A stretch of DNA of 64,000 nt from Macquaria australasica (Eukaryota > Chordata > Actinopteri > Centrarchiformes > Percichthyidae), in contig SEMN01000171.1 of the NCBI GenBank assembly GCA_005408345.1, forward strand, positions 496,001 through 560,000, in the 5' to 3' direction. Below, piece by piece: positions 10,316-22,039 of the stretch. Positions within the stretch are counted from its first letter, which is position 1. Each line of letters starts with the position of its first letter. Below the pieces are notes generated by a model. It did no database searches. It was not told the origin of the DNA and worked only from the letters and a program-made list of their open reading frames with translations. Both the position numbers and the translations under genes were made by a program.

Positions 10316-10824
10316 CAGTGGTGGAGGATGTATTCAGATCCTGTACTTAAGTAAAAGTACCAATAGTGCAATCTAAAAATGCTTAATTAGTCCTACATTG
10401 AAAATGTCACTTGAGCAAAAGTATGTAAGTATTATTAGCAAAATGTCCTTAAAGTATTAAAAGTAAAAGTACTCATAATGCATGAAAATAGCCCCTGTGA
10501 GAGTTATTCTACTAATTTATATTATTGGATTATTATTACTGATGCATTAATGTGTAAGTAGCATTTTCCTGTTTTAGTTAGTCAAGGCTAATTTAAACTA
10601 TTTTTTATATTGTTGGGCAGTTTTAAATTCATTTACGTTTTGTTTGTAAAATCCAAATTTGTAAAGTAACTAGGTGTGAAATACATGTAGTGGAGTAAAA
10701 AGTACAACATGTCTCTCTGATTTGTAGTGGAGTAGAAGTATAAAGCAGCATAAAATGGAACTACTCAAGTAAAGTACAAGTACCTAAAATCTGTGTAAAT
10801 GTACTTAGTTACATTCCACCCCTG
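10316..10824. mobile_element. hAT-like non-autonomous element (MITE), 509 bp
   Basis: The left end begins CAGTGGTGGAGGATG and the right end finishes ACATTCCACCCCTG, so the ends are imperfect inverted repeats (CAGtGGTGGA / CAGgGGTGGA). It is flanked by near-identical 8-bp direct repeats, AATTCTAT at 10308-10315 and AATTCTGT at 10825-10832, which is the duplication size made by hAT transposases. The interior is rich in ACTTAAGTAAAAGTAC-type motifs, a pattern I recognise from a very common teleost element. It has no coding capacity, so it would depend on a transposase in trans. Confidence 0.85.
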
Positions 10825-10832
10825 AATTCTGT

Positions 10833-11689
10833 CGAGCACAATTAATGTTTATATGGATAAAATGTCATGGAAGTATAGCGGCTAAGGGACATTTGTTGTC
10901 ATCCTCGTCTCTCTCACTTGCCACATGTCCTGTCTGCTTCTCATATATATAAATTAAAGCCAAAAATGCCCCCCCCCCAAAAAAAATAAAAATTAAAAAA
11001 TTAAAAAGTGTAATACCGTTGGATAAATGTTACACAGATCATTTAATTTACACAAAAGCAACTCTCTTTTTTTTTTTTTACAGTGTCATGAGAGATTATA
11101 GCAATCCTTATTACATCGGATGGTGTCCTTATGCAATCACCTACTGTATGCATTAAATTCATTGTTAAAAGCACTATCCATGAAAATTAAAGCTTACCTA
11201 TCCTAAGTCCCGTCCTGTATATATTAATAAATCTTTGGGGCAGTAGAATATGGGAACAAGAGGTCAAGTGCTTTCAAAGTAATAGAATTTTAAAGCAGGA
11301 AAGTGTCTGTCATCCAGGACATCTTATTCAGATGTTTTCATTGATCCTGCCACTTGTGTCCCCTCATTGATACAGCAGTATTGACAGCTGTATTGCTATG
11401 GTAATTTACTCCTTAGGCAAGTGCATGTAAGTCGCTGTCCCCGGGCTGGCAGATAAATACATACGAGAACCACACACGCACACATGTACACGTGCCTTAT
11501 TATAGGCTAATAAGATGAGCATGAAAGGTAATGCATAAAGGTGGGGGACCATGTCAGGTTCAACTGGGAGGAGTAGGTTGAGTGGGCTGTCTGTGTGTGT
11601 GTGTGTGTGTTTGGGTGAGTCTTGTGGGAAGAATGCATCTTGTTTCAATGCAGGCTAATGTAAATTGATGTCACAAGCTGAGAGAAGGG
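10833..11689. other. intergenic, nothing recognised
   Basis: AT-rich, with a C8/A-rich run at 10970-11010, a T run at 11068-11080, and a short (GT)n at 11590-11610. No gene is seen. Confidence 0.6.
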
Positions 11690-11875
11690 CAGACAAAACG
11701 CGAAGAGCTGACTGAGCTGCATTATGGGGCCAAGGAGGCATCGGAGGAGGCAGGACCCCGTAGTGGTGCGACGTTCTATTGGATTACAGTGTTGGCTCAA
11801 CAAACCGCCAACGTCTAATTAAATAGGCCTGCATTAGCTTCCTCCACAGCGGGAGGTGTGAGAGAAGGACACTAT
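11690..11875. promoter_or_regulatory. candidate non-coding regulatory element
   Basis: Complex CpG-containing stretch with TGGATTACAG, TCTAATTAAATAGG and GCATTAGC motifs. No repeats and no coding potential. Weak candidate; conservation untested. Confidence 0.3.
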
Positions 11876-13098
11876 CTCATTCTGAAATGGGATGTAAAAA
11901 TAGATCTCGCAACTTGGCCCTCACTCGCGCTCCCCTCCCTCCTGTGATATCGCTATTTCTCAGTGTGTTACAGTCTCTTCTCTGTCTCTTTGAGTTTCTC
12001 TCACACTCTTGTTTTTCAGACTCTTTATGTTATTCTTCTAGACATAAACCAAACAAAGAAAGTGACTGTTAGAATTTGTCAGTGTAGCTGTTGGTATTAC
12101 ACACAATTTTAATGCAAGATAGTGTTTATTCAGCGGTTTCCTTGATGACTTGAGCTTGCAAAGCAGATGCTGGAAGAATGGAAAACTGTTTTTTGTTTTG
12201 TTCTTTGCTTCTACAAGAGTGAATCTTTAAAAGTTGAACTCCAAAAACAGTGGATTGCAGTGTGTGCAGCGAACAAAAACTTTCCCTCCCTTTTTGTTTT
12301 GCAATGGAAAAAAATTCAAGGAAGTGACACACGTATAGAGAATGAATATCGCATGCATCCTAAAATAGCTGACACTTGCTGCTGCAGATAACTGGTTGTG
12401 TTTTAGAGAGGAAGGAAGCAGGCTGATTGAAAACAACTATATCTCTCAACCGGCAGTGATATTCCTAAACTAGATTTAACATTGTGACCTGAATCCTTTT
12501 TGAAAGTTCCAGTTATTCAACAAACTGACTGACATTGAATTCGGACTTCAGTGGACTAAAGAGCGTGGAATGTGAAGGGAGGGAGAGAGACAGAAAGAAA
12601 GTCCCACAGAAAGAGAAGGCAGAGTTAAGAGGACAAGGGCAGTGATATGAGCAGAACAGATAGCGAGAAGAGTATGTTGGAGACGGTAGACGGAGGTGCC
12701 AAAGACATGAGTGTGCCAAAGAGGAAGCACTTTGTTGAGCTAAAGCATGTTTGAGAGACTGCCTCTTATCTTAATGATGACAGGGACCCTTTGAAAGGGT
12801 CACGTGTAACACACTGTGTGCTGGAAGTGTTCTTGTAGGACCACCTGAGAGAAGCTGGGGACAGGAGTTGGTTTAAGTTAAATCCATGCCAGCAGATCTT
12901 GCGCAACACGCTGCAACTGAAATGTAATGTAGACTCACAGACATGCAAGGGTTCATGGCAACAACTTCAATAACTCATGACTCCGAAAAGTTCACAGCCC
13001 TGGTTTTCTTTCCAAAAATTGTGTTTTCTCTACTGCATAAATCGAATACTTTGTCCCCCATTTTACATACAATGGAAGGTGGGAGGTGCTTTGTGGAG
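11876..13098. other. intergenic, nothing recognised
   Basis: Non-repetitive sequence with a GA-rich stretch near 12570-12625. Small frames on both strands have no recognisable domain. Confidence 0.6.
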
Positions 13099-13506
13099 GA
13101 GAGCTAGATGAGAAGACTGATACCACTATCATGTCTGTACGGTAAACACAAGGCTATTGCCAGCAGCCTGTTAGCTTAGCTTAGCACAAAGACTGAAAAT
13201 GGGGGAAACAGATAGCAATTCGCTGGACTACTTCTTGGCTCTGGGCAGTTGCCACGCAACCAGCGGAGACTATAGAAAGTCACTGCACCCGGCCAAGAAA
13301 TAGTTTTGCACATAACCACCTGAAAAATGACAAATTTTCTGGTGCTGGTAGGTGTATTTTGTTACCTTTGGACAGAGCCAGGCTAGCTGTTTCCCTGTTT
13401 CCAATCTTTGTGCTAAGCTAAGCTAAGCTAACCTAATCGGCTGCTTGCTTCATATTTAACAGACAGACATGAGAGTGGTATGGATCTTCTCATCTAACTC
13501 TGCGAC
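13099..13506. mobile_element. palindromic fold-back element, copy A
   Basis: The left arm carries AGATGAGAAGACTGATACC, ATGTCTGTACGG and GTTAGCTTAGCTTAGCACAA. The right arm carries their reverse complements (TTGTGCTAAGCTAAGC, ACATGAGAGTGGTATGG, TTCTCATCTAACTC). The centre has GGACTACTTCTTGGC facing GGCCAAGAAATAG. The whole unit is therefore one large imperfect hairpin, as expected for a fold-back MITE. Three further partial copies lie in this window. I recognise the family as widespread in percomorph fish but do not assign a superfamily. No coding capacity. Confidence 0.85.
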
Positions 13507-14820
13507 AGAAATAACTATTGCTTTAAGCATTACTTCTCCTGGTTTTCATTATTGTGAAAGTTTTGGCTTGAGAAAATATAAAAGCAACAAAAGGGAGACA
13601 CACAACAAAAAGCTATTTTTCAACAGATTTGCCAGATCATTGAGCTCTTTTGCCAGAGATTTGCTTTCCTGAAGTTATACTCTAAATATTGGAATGATAA
13701 CATGAGATCATCTCGAAATTAGTCTTTAGACATAATTTTAGTGATAAACATTGCAAGGGTAATTTGCACTAGAATATACTATTTACAGTACACAACTAGA
13801 TTTAAGGTTCATTGCTAGGTATTTCAGTAATATAGAATATTGCATAAACAGAGTTTTACAACCACGGCCTCTTTCTCTCTAACCCAAACAAGTACATTTT
13901 CTTTTTAAGCCAGCAATCATTTTATGAGAGCATGACTCAGTTAGTAGTCTATGACTTGGATGGATGCACAGCTGTCTCCTAGCTCTTGAAGACTAATAGT
14001 TGAACTAATAAACAATATTACATGTTATTGGTCCATATGTGGTGGTAGGTTATATGGAAAAACATAAGCAATATGATATTCTGGGCCTGCAGAGTGCAGT
14101 ATAGACCTGCACCACTGCTAATAAAAGCATTACTCTAATCTTTTTTTTTGTGGTAACTTGGTTTGAGACTTGTTTAACATGCTTTATGTGCAAAATTGAA
14201 AATTCTAAATGTACTTAAAAAAAATGTGAATGCATTCACAGAAGCTTTTTCAGTAACATCCAGCATTTTTCACTCATACCAGCCTTTACAAGGTATAATT
14301 GTGAGCTCTGTGCTGCTGCTAACGTCAACACTTCTTCATATTAGTCACATTTGTTTACTTTATTCCCTAAAAGCCATTTTTCTTTTGTGAGTGGGTTGGA
14401 TAAATATAGCACTGCCTCTCTGAGAGAGGTTTTAGAAGCGTGTGATGGAGCAAATGTAATGTATCTTTATAATATTTCCTTTGGGTGATATTTACAATCC
14501 CAACACTCATATCACAGTGATTTTCCCTAAATACTATTAGGAATAATTTGAGGAAACAGCAACATGCTAGGGTAACTGAACTTCTCATAACTGCTCACTC
14601 AATTGGCTCTACGACCAAAATCTGAAATGAAAACCTGAGTTGAGAGCCTGCAGACCACAGAGAGACAGTGTAGTGTGGTCTGGAGGGGGTGTGTGGACAC
14701 AGAAGAGATCCGAGCACTGTAAAAACACATCCCTCCGGCACCATTATATAAGCATACATATGGGACAGTAAAAATGGAAGACGACACATTAAATGACATT
14801 ATTATAAAATGCAATACTCC
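13507..14820. other. intergenic, nothing recognised
   Basis: AT-rich non-repetitive sequence. No gene, RNA or clear repeat is seen. Confidence 0.6.
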
Positions 14821-15180
14821 TGGAATGATCCCTTATTAAATTAGGCCCTATGATCCAAGATGAATTTCCCGCTTCCCTAATCCATCAAGAGGGGAATATT
14901 AAAAGATAGGCCTCAACTGGCATTAGAAGCTCACTCCGTCTTGACTTTCATTATTCTGCATTAGGGTGCTGCTGGGGGAGAGCCTCTTAATGAGAATTAC
15001 AATGATTCACTGGCCCCGGCCCCACTTCTGACAAGTCAAATATTAACTCCTCAGTCACAGCTGTCGGAATTAAAATACTTTGTAGCCGCGGACGTGCTAA
15101 ATTAAATTGGCCTTTTATGTTCCTTACATGGCTGACCCCCGTGGGGCTCCACCGCCTCAGTCGCCACTGAGACGGCTATG
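14821..15180. promoter_or_regulatory. candidate conserved non-coding element (14.8 kb)
   Basis: A 350-bp stretch free of simple repeats and dense in homeodomain-type cores: TTATTAAATTAGG, CCCTAATCC, CTTAATGAGAATTAC, AATATTAACTCC and GCTAAATTAAATTGG. It also holds CpG-bearing patches. The texture resembles vertebrate developmental enhancers. Conservation is untested. Confidence 0.42.
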
Positions 15181-15917
15181 ACAGAGCAAGAGAAAGAGAC
15201 AGAGAGTAGGGCCTGCATGTACGCTGCACACACAGGCAGGCTCACACAAAAACAAACATTTCTGTCCCCTGTGTGTCATTCTGTCATCTTCTCTCGCTAT
15301 CGCTCTATTCTCCCCCTTTTCCTTCATTCTGTGTTTCTCACCAGAGGCTATTTCCTTGGCAGACATCTTCTCTGCGCTGTTTGTTTGATAGCCAGTGTCA
15401 GCTACTGTCGACTACCGTCTGTGTTTCGCTACAGTCTCTCTCTATTTGCAGGGCCACAGACACACATAAAGCCTCCTCACCTGTTACCTGCCCTTCGTGT
15501 TTAACAGCCAAATAGATTAACATAACAGAGCAGCCTTTTCAAAGAGCAGGGGAACTTTGTTCTAATGTGATTAAGGTTTAGTATGCAGACAACAAATCAA
15601 ATTTATATTGACCTTTAAAAGTTTTATTTCAGTTAATTTGCACTCACTTAAGCAGAGGGCTAGGGCTCGCAGACCCACACTCCACTCTGCTTTCCAAATT
15701 CCTCCGTGTACGCACCAACGCATGCTAGGCGGTTCCTCCGCCCGCTCGCTCGCTGTGGCCCCAAGGTCATGTGCACTGATGGTGAGAGTGGGGAGGTTTT
15801 CTGACTTTTGCCTAGCTCTTTCCCCAGCAGCATTTCTGCTCTGCTCGCGTTGCCAGCAGAGCTCTGAATCCTTCTCCCGCTCTGTTTGAGCTCCTTACAA
15901 ACAACGATCGATTTCAC

Positions 15918-15920
<3 letters not shown>
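15181..15920. other. intergenic, nothing recognised
   Basis: C/T-rich in places (15270-15440). The short frames here (including 15178-15504 and 15660-16148 on the opposite strand) are low complexity and have no recognisable domain. Confidence 0.55.

Positions 15921-15972
<52 letters not shown>
15921..15972. repeat. (GA)26 microsatellite
   Basis: Uninterrupted GA run of about 52 bp. Confidence 0.97.
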
Positions 15973-15976
<4 letters not shown>

Positions 15977-16800
15977 TATAACTGCCAGTGACCCTGCAGT
16001 CTGCAAATGTTACACTTGAAATCGCTGGATTTAAAAAAAAACAACAACACATACATGCCCCGGGACATGTCACCTCTCCCCTTTCAAAAGTCAACTGAAT
16101 GAATAAAGAAATGGATGGAGCTGATAAAGAAAACAAAAAAACGGCCAAATGGAAGAGAGTGGAGGATTAATTCAGTGGGCAGATGGGTCTTGGTGTCAAT
16201 TTAAGCTATTCTGATCCACTGAATTGAAACCAGAGCTTCAACCAAGCCCCAAACAAGTCACCTTTGACCCTCATGACAGACATAATACTGATACTCTATA
16301 TTCATTCAGTTCCTCTGCACGCTTTGTTTTGACTAAAACCACTTTTCCTTTTACTACTCTGGCCTTACTTTAAAACTATGCACCTTAGGTCAAATGATTA
16401 GCATAAGGCTGTATACAATGGACTTTAACAGACAGCTTGCTCACTACTGGCTATAAGGTACAGTGGTTCTATAGTGGAAGTGCTTTGTACTACTTTGTAA
16501 CACTTTAAATAACTTTTAACTTATAAATTAAAAGTATCAATGCATTCTTGACCCAGGGTTACCATTAAGGTTATTAATTACCACCCAGAAAGTAATTACT
16601 TCTTGTTGAAAGCATATTTCTTTTAGTATTGAGTTTCTTGGTGCCTTTGGGAAAATGTATCCCCTATTGTGTAAGCTATTAGAATTAAAAAACGTTCTGA
16701 CCTTAAGATTGAATATCGAACATTTTCATGGTTCTCATTATCTAGTTATAATTAGCTTCAAGTGCAACTAGAAGCATTCACATGTCGTGAACAAAAGTAA
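15973..16800. other. intergenic, nothing recognised
   Basis: AT-rich non-repetitive sequence without coding potential. Confidence 0.6.
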
Positions 16801-17440
16801 GCAGAGGGTTGTATTAAAATCCTCCAAATCAATGCTTCCTGAAGGGATGTGCATAAATGGCTCCATTACTGTGCTTGGAGGCTTCAGTGGGGAGTGATTT
16901 AGACGACACCCCTGCAGTGGACCATCAGTCACTCTTTTAGAGTTAAATAAGCCATGTGAAGGACTGTTATCCTTACTGGCTTAAGCCCCCATTAATCAGT
17001 CCACTTCACCTGTCAATACAGCCACTGCCTTCCAATCAAACAACCATTACAGCAGAGAGCATCCCAATAAAGGAGATCTTTGTTTCTTATTGAGTTAATC
17101 ACCCAGCGTACACACACTGCTCTCATCAGACTGGCACTGGCAGTGTATATTGCTCTCCTCATGCGTGGAGGAGTGCAGGGGTCAGGCTTAACACACATTG
17201 TGACTTGGAATGTGGAGGAGGCGTAGGATGAAATTATATAATGAAATCGCTTTGCAATTACAACCGCGTGGAGACAGATCAGTGTTTGAGATTGCCCTTT
17301 GAAGGTGTACCATTGATCTATGCAAATTGATAGCCAATGAAAATAATACCTGCTCGTTGTGAGTGTCATTATCTCTAAAGTTCTGATTTATGCGAACGGT
17401 GTGATAGTGGTGAACGAGGCAGAGGCGAAGAAGGATTGGG
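16801..17440. promoter_or_regulatory. candidate conserved non-coding element (17.0 kb)
   Basis: About 600 bp of complex sequence without simple repeats. Motifs include CCCATTAATCAG near 16988, GAGTTAATCACCC near 17092, an exact octamer ATGCAAAT at 17320-17327, and CCAATGAAAATAAT immediately after it. A 118-residue frame on the opposite strand (17013-17369) shows no domain and is judged spurious. Conservation is untested. Confidence 0.42.
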
Positions 17441-17989
17441 TCGGAGGGCCGTGATGGACTGATGTGTCATCCACAGCCTGAGTTGGAGGATATAGCTCTG
17501 AGCAGGTGGGAGTGAACGACCCTCTGACAGCCCTTTTCAAAATGACAAAATCCATCCTTCCGTATTGATCAGTTATTCTTCTGTCTTTCAGCGGGTATCT
17601 TCAGACCCTCCCTTCCTCTCTTCATCCCTCCGTCACACCACCAAGCCGCCCCCCAACCTGCCCAGCCGCTCCCTATTGATCCTCGCCGGTGATTGGTTGA
17701 GCTGTAATTTGAGATGGACATTGACGGATGAGTGCAAACTGTTTTTCTTTCTCTCTCTTCCTCTCCTCTCGAGGGTGATGAAGTCATAATGCTAGTGACA
17801 GAGCCAGACAGGGACCAATTGCAATGGAGTGCTGGCCTGAGTAACCTTTAGAGCCATGTGCAGGATGTCTCCTGGTCTGTCGCACATGCCCCCTGGGTTC
17901 TCCGTGGTCACAGGACTCAACTACTGTGGTAGTGTGTGTGTGTGGTTTTTTTGGCTGCTAACTAAACTAACTAGTTAGTTGTTTACTGT
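17441..17989. other. intergenic, nothing recognised
   Basis: Mixed composition; no gene or repeat recognised apart from a short GT run near 17932. Confidence 0.5.
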
Positions 17990-18300
17990 CTTGTGAGCTT
18001 CTCAAGCTAATTATACTTTCTTGTCTTCAGTGTTCTACCTCGGATCATTACCTGCCTGCCAGTCTGCCTGCCTGCTTGCCTGTCCGCCTTGGATCCCGAA
18101 TTACTCTCCACACTCACGCCTCACCCCGGACCAGGAGCCAGCCACGTCACTCGACCTCCCCGTGTTCCCTCTCGTCGTCCAGTCCCCGTACCGCCGGACA
18201 CTTTTCCCCTCTTCCCTGTGCTTGGTTAAGAAATAAACCTCTGCTTATACTCACCTGTGTTTCAGTCTGCGCTTGGGTTCATCACCAGTGATCATAACAC
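17990..18300 (+). mobile_element. putative LTR fragment of a retrotransposon
   Basis: A C-rich block (18050-18220) with CTGCCTGCCTGC repeats is followed by AATAAA (18231), then CACCTGTGTTTCAGTCTGCG, and ends near TGATCATAACA. This order resembles the 3' half of teleost Gypsy-type LTRs. The 5' boundary and any target duplication could not be fixed, and no internal retrotransposon sequence is nearby. It could be a solo LTR remnant. Confidence 0.45.
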
Positions 18301-18470
18301 TAACATTCATGAGGTGGCCAGAAACATGACTGCAAATTAATGATTATGTTGCCCCGTATCTGCTGGATGTGTAAATAAGCAACTGTTTGCTAACAAGTTT
18401 GCCGTATCCACTTAAAAGGTGATCGTGTTGCATTCACAGCTTGCTTCCGCTGCCTCCATGTGTGCAAAAA
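18301..18470 (+). mobile_element. fragment of short interspersed element (family shared with 34.2 and 58.9 kb)
   Basis: GTGGCCAGAAACATGA and TGCTGGATGTGTAAATA plus CAACTGTTTGCTAACA match the reverse complement of 34321-34405. The end (GGTGATCGTGTTGCATT, CTGCCTCCATG) aligns with 59375-59440. Only about one third of the element is present. It directly abuts the putative LTR fragment. Confidence 0.65.
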
Positions 18471-19785
18471 GAAAATCAGTTACGCAGGTTTAAGGTTAGG
18501 AAAAGATTGCGTTTGATGTTAATTGCTAGTTTGTAACTTCAGCTTTTAGCATGAAAATCTGATGCGCTACAAACCCATTTACCACCCCCAACCTCTTCAC
18601 TCTTCCTTTACACCTCACTACATAAATAGCCTGCTAGCTCCGGCATTGGCCATAAATGGCGTGGATTTGCCCAACATGGACGTAATTCGTAAGGACGCTG
18701 GGCTGAGGCAGACTCAGGCAGTGATTGGACCCAAACACCTGCTGGAAGAGTCTCTACTCAGTTGGCAGTTTATTCGGTACACAATGTGAACGCCTCTCTA
18801 CAACAGTTTGAACAAAATCTGAACGTATTAGTCTAACCTAGATGTATCTCATAAACTGGCAGCTGAGTTTAAAAAGTAGACGTGACCCCCCCCCCCCCCG
18901 GAGATACAGTTGAGAAAAGTAAGATTGGGAGGCAAAGAAAAAGAAAGAAATATAGTAGTAGTAGAGTAGGAGACACATTAGTCTCTGTATATGAAACTTT
19001 TGAGAACTGTCTTGACCAACGCTCTTACTCTTGATCAGCACTTGTGGTAAATAACCAGCCAATTAGGAGCAGACGCACAGACAGAGAATCACGCCAGAAG
19101 CAAGATGTCAGAGAGCAGCAGAGATACCGACGCGCAGGAATAACTTTGAGAAATGACAAATATCAAGAGGATAATAAGATAAAGAAAAACAACAAATGAA
19201 GCAGTCAGTATCTGCCCACAAGAGTCTACCCTCTGGTTTTTATTTGAAACCAATTTTAGTTTTACAGTCCTAAGCTGTTTACTGTATTTCTTTATACAAG
19301 CAATAAACAAAATGCTTTATACATGCCATTTTAACAGATTTCTTAAAGTGGCATAACTTAAAATGGCCTTCTCTGTCTGTGATTACAGCCAGACGTCCCG
19401 TTTTAACAGCATCCCTGTCTCTGTAATTGCATGCATATTGGATTTTAATAATGGTGTAGAATATTATCAGACAGTGAACACGCTGATAACGAGCCTTGTG
19501 CTTTGACTGTTTGACAACTCAATCTTTCACTGCCGTTTACCCTGCCTAATGCCATTACACACACGGAAGAAGGAGGAGGAGTGATAGCTACATTTAGAAA
19601 AGAAATCACTGTTTGACTGCATGTTATTCCCTCTATTTCTTATTTCCTTCATTTCTCAACAGTCTTTTTCATTTCATTCAACCTGCAACACCGTGTGACC
19701 ACATGGTAGTAGAGCAATCATTCTTCTATAAAGAATTGCTTGTGCCAGTGGTTAAACAGGAGACATTTTGATTAATATTTTCCAT
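18471..19785. other. intergenic, nothing recognised
   Basis: Includes a C14 run at about 18887-18900 and AT-rich sequence. The small frames are not gene-like. Confidence 0.55.
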
Positions 19786-20640
19786 TTGTTTAGCGAGCTT
19801 TGAGCTAAAATTAGACGGCCACCTCGACAGGACAGCAGTGACTTTGGTTTCCCCGCCAGGCCAGTCCAACACGCACACACACCAGTTCCAGGGAGGAGAA
19901 GAAGGGAGGGAGGGCTGGGGCGGGAGTAATTTCAGCGGATTGTGAGCGGACAGTAGCTCCGCTGGGAGAGCTGGCAATCATGGGGGAAACAATGTTTACA
20001 TCGATCAGCTGTCAGGAAGATTTATGGCCTCATTTTGCTGTAATGGAGAATTAGTGGGGAGATTATCAGCGACTCAACACCACCGCTTGTTACCCGTGTC
20101 CAGGGCCTGGCAATTTGTCTCTCCCCAGGAGCAGCCCAAACACTTGTGACAGCACCAGCACTTGCCCTAATTCAATCAAGAGAAAATGTTGGAATTAATT
20201 TGTTACAAGAAAATTTAAATATGTTCCAGTTGAGCAGTGGCCTATAGCCACTTGAAAAAGCAAAGGGGAAAAGAGAGAAGGGGAGAGAAAGCATCTGATT
20301 TATTGTGCTGGGCAAGATATTGATCCACTTCGATCCTGGCCTGTGCGCAGAGGGTTTAATGTGTAATAATTTCCAATTTAAAGCTCCTTCTCAAGATCAT
20401 GGCTGTAAGGCGAGGAGAGGAGAAGGCAGGCCGGGGCTGCGCAGCCAGCCCGCTGATTAAGGAGCCTGTTGCTAAGGCTTTGTCAAAAGCTCCGTTTGAA
20501 TGTAAATGTGGGGTTATCTGTCCCGGCATCTCCCATGTGCCTAACGCAGACTTTATTTGTCTGTCATGCAGACGGGCACGAGGACAGGGTGGATGCTCAG
20601 GCCATGTAATAACACACAAGTAGGAATAATTCAAGGTAGC
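19786..20640. promoter_or_regulatory. candidate conserved non-coding region (20 kb)
   Basis: Two complex blocks. The first (about 19790-20240) contains GAGAATTAGTGGGGAGATTATC, CTAATTCAATCAAG and GGAATTAATTTG. The second (about 20340-20640) contains TTTAATGTGTAATAATTTCC and CTGATTAAGGAG. There are no microsatellites. Frames on both strands in the second block (74 and 92 residues) have no recognisable domain. Conservation is untested. Confidence 0.4.
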
Positions 20641-21621
20641 CTGTCTGTGTCTAGTAATTACACAGACGGATCACAGAGGGTGGTGGCCAGGGATATATAG
20701 CCTTACTTTAAAACATACACATAACAAGCACATATACTATATATCATATCATGGTGATGATGAGAATGAAAATACAGAGCAGAAAAGAAGAAAAAGAGAA
20801 TCTCACATTGTTTTTCTGTGAACTTTTGTAAGCCTGTTGGTTCAGATTTTGGCATCAAAGTGGGAGCAGTGACTACGAGTTCAGAGTACTGAGGTGGTTG
20901 GGGTTAGGGTCATCTGTTAAGTGAGTGTTTTGTGGGTTTTGTTCATCCTGCTTAGGTGCTTCTGGTGTCTGTGGGATACATGATCACCCTTAACTACCCC
21001 TTTTTCCTCAACCCACCCAGTCTCTCCCTCTACCAGGACCCTGAGGACCCCTGTCAGCACGCTGACCTATTGATCAAGCTGTTGGTATGCTGCTAAGAGT
21101 CCTCAATGTGAGCAGGCTAAGGTTAACAGAACACAGCAAGATAGCTAGATAACCATCGTATATATCAGCAGTCGGATGACACAGGGCATGTTACTCGATG
21201 CTGGAAGTTGGATTTTATTTCATGAAACATTTTGCTCTGGCCTGAGCTGTGCTTTATTTTTCCGTCCTATTCTGTTGGCGCCTGGATACTCCTACCATTT
21301 ACAAAGAAATGAGCCAAAGAGAGATATAATTATGTATTTTAGTGTTAGCTTGATGACACGAACCAACGTAGACATTTTAAATATTTATTTATATGAAGGG
21401 TGTGAAAGAATGCATAACGTGGTTAATATAATATGTTCAACTCTTTCTTTATCTCTCAATATACACTGTTTATATGCTGTATATGAATGCATATATGCAG
21501 GTTGCATGATCCCTTGACTTTTCTTTATAAACCAGACAACGAGTGTTCTTTGCTGTTGAAGCGGCTAACCCACTATTAACACAAGAGCTGTTGGAAACCT
21601 CCTGGCAAAAGAGAGCGCCAA

Positions 21622-21622
<1 letters not shown>
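20641..21622. other. intergenic, nothing recognised
   Basis: Non-repetitive, AT-rich. A 113-residue frame at 21176-21517 has no domain or splice context. Confidence 0.55.

Positions 21623-21658
<36 letters not shown>
21623..21658. repeat. (AC)18 microsatellite
   Basis: Pure AC run. Confidence 0.97.
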
Positions 21659-21661
<3 letters not shown>

Positions 21662-21792
21662 TTCTCTGAACTCTACCTTTGGGGGTTCCCTGCCGAACCA
21701 GCAGCCTGTTAAGAGCGAAGCAACAAATAAACGCCTCACTTCTCTTTCCTCTCCCTCCATCTCACTTTCTCGCTCTCCCCGTCTTTCTATGA

Positions 21793-21830
21793 ATGTGTGT
21801 GTAGGTGTGTGTGTGTGTGTGTGTGTGTGT
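21793..21830. repeat. (GT)n microsatellite
   Basis: GT run with one AG interruption, about 140 bp after an AC run. The two tracts are complementary and could pair. Confidence 0.95.
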
Positions 21831-22039
21831 AGCTTGCAGGCCAGGACACAGTTAAATGAAGAGGAGAAGCAGGCTCCAGCGCTGTGACCTCTGCAGGCCA
21901 CATTCTCCTCCTCCTCCAGCTTTGTTTATTAACATCTCAAGGCTTTTCTCTATTCCACTCTGATTTCACATTTTTCTGTATGAGAAAATAGCCTACAAGA
22001 CACTGTCTGTTCCCGACTGTTGACGTTTCTGTGAAACAG

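Noticed and set aside
15660..16148. 162-codon frame on the minus strand
   Set aside because: It includes a serine-leucine repeat translated from the (GA)n microsatellite and has no domain.
17013..17369. 118-codon frame on the minus strand
   Set aside because: No recognisable domain or splice context; the underlying sequence looks like a non-coding regulatory element.
20399..20623. 74-codon frame with cysteine pairs (CKCG, CLSC) suggesting a zinc finger
   Set aside because: Cysteine spacing does not fit a known finger, there is no splice support, and the opposite strand is also open.
21470..21901. Frames over paired AC and GT microsatellites
   Set aside because: The peptides are His-Thr and Cys-Val repeats produced by dinucleotide tracts.
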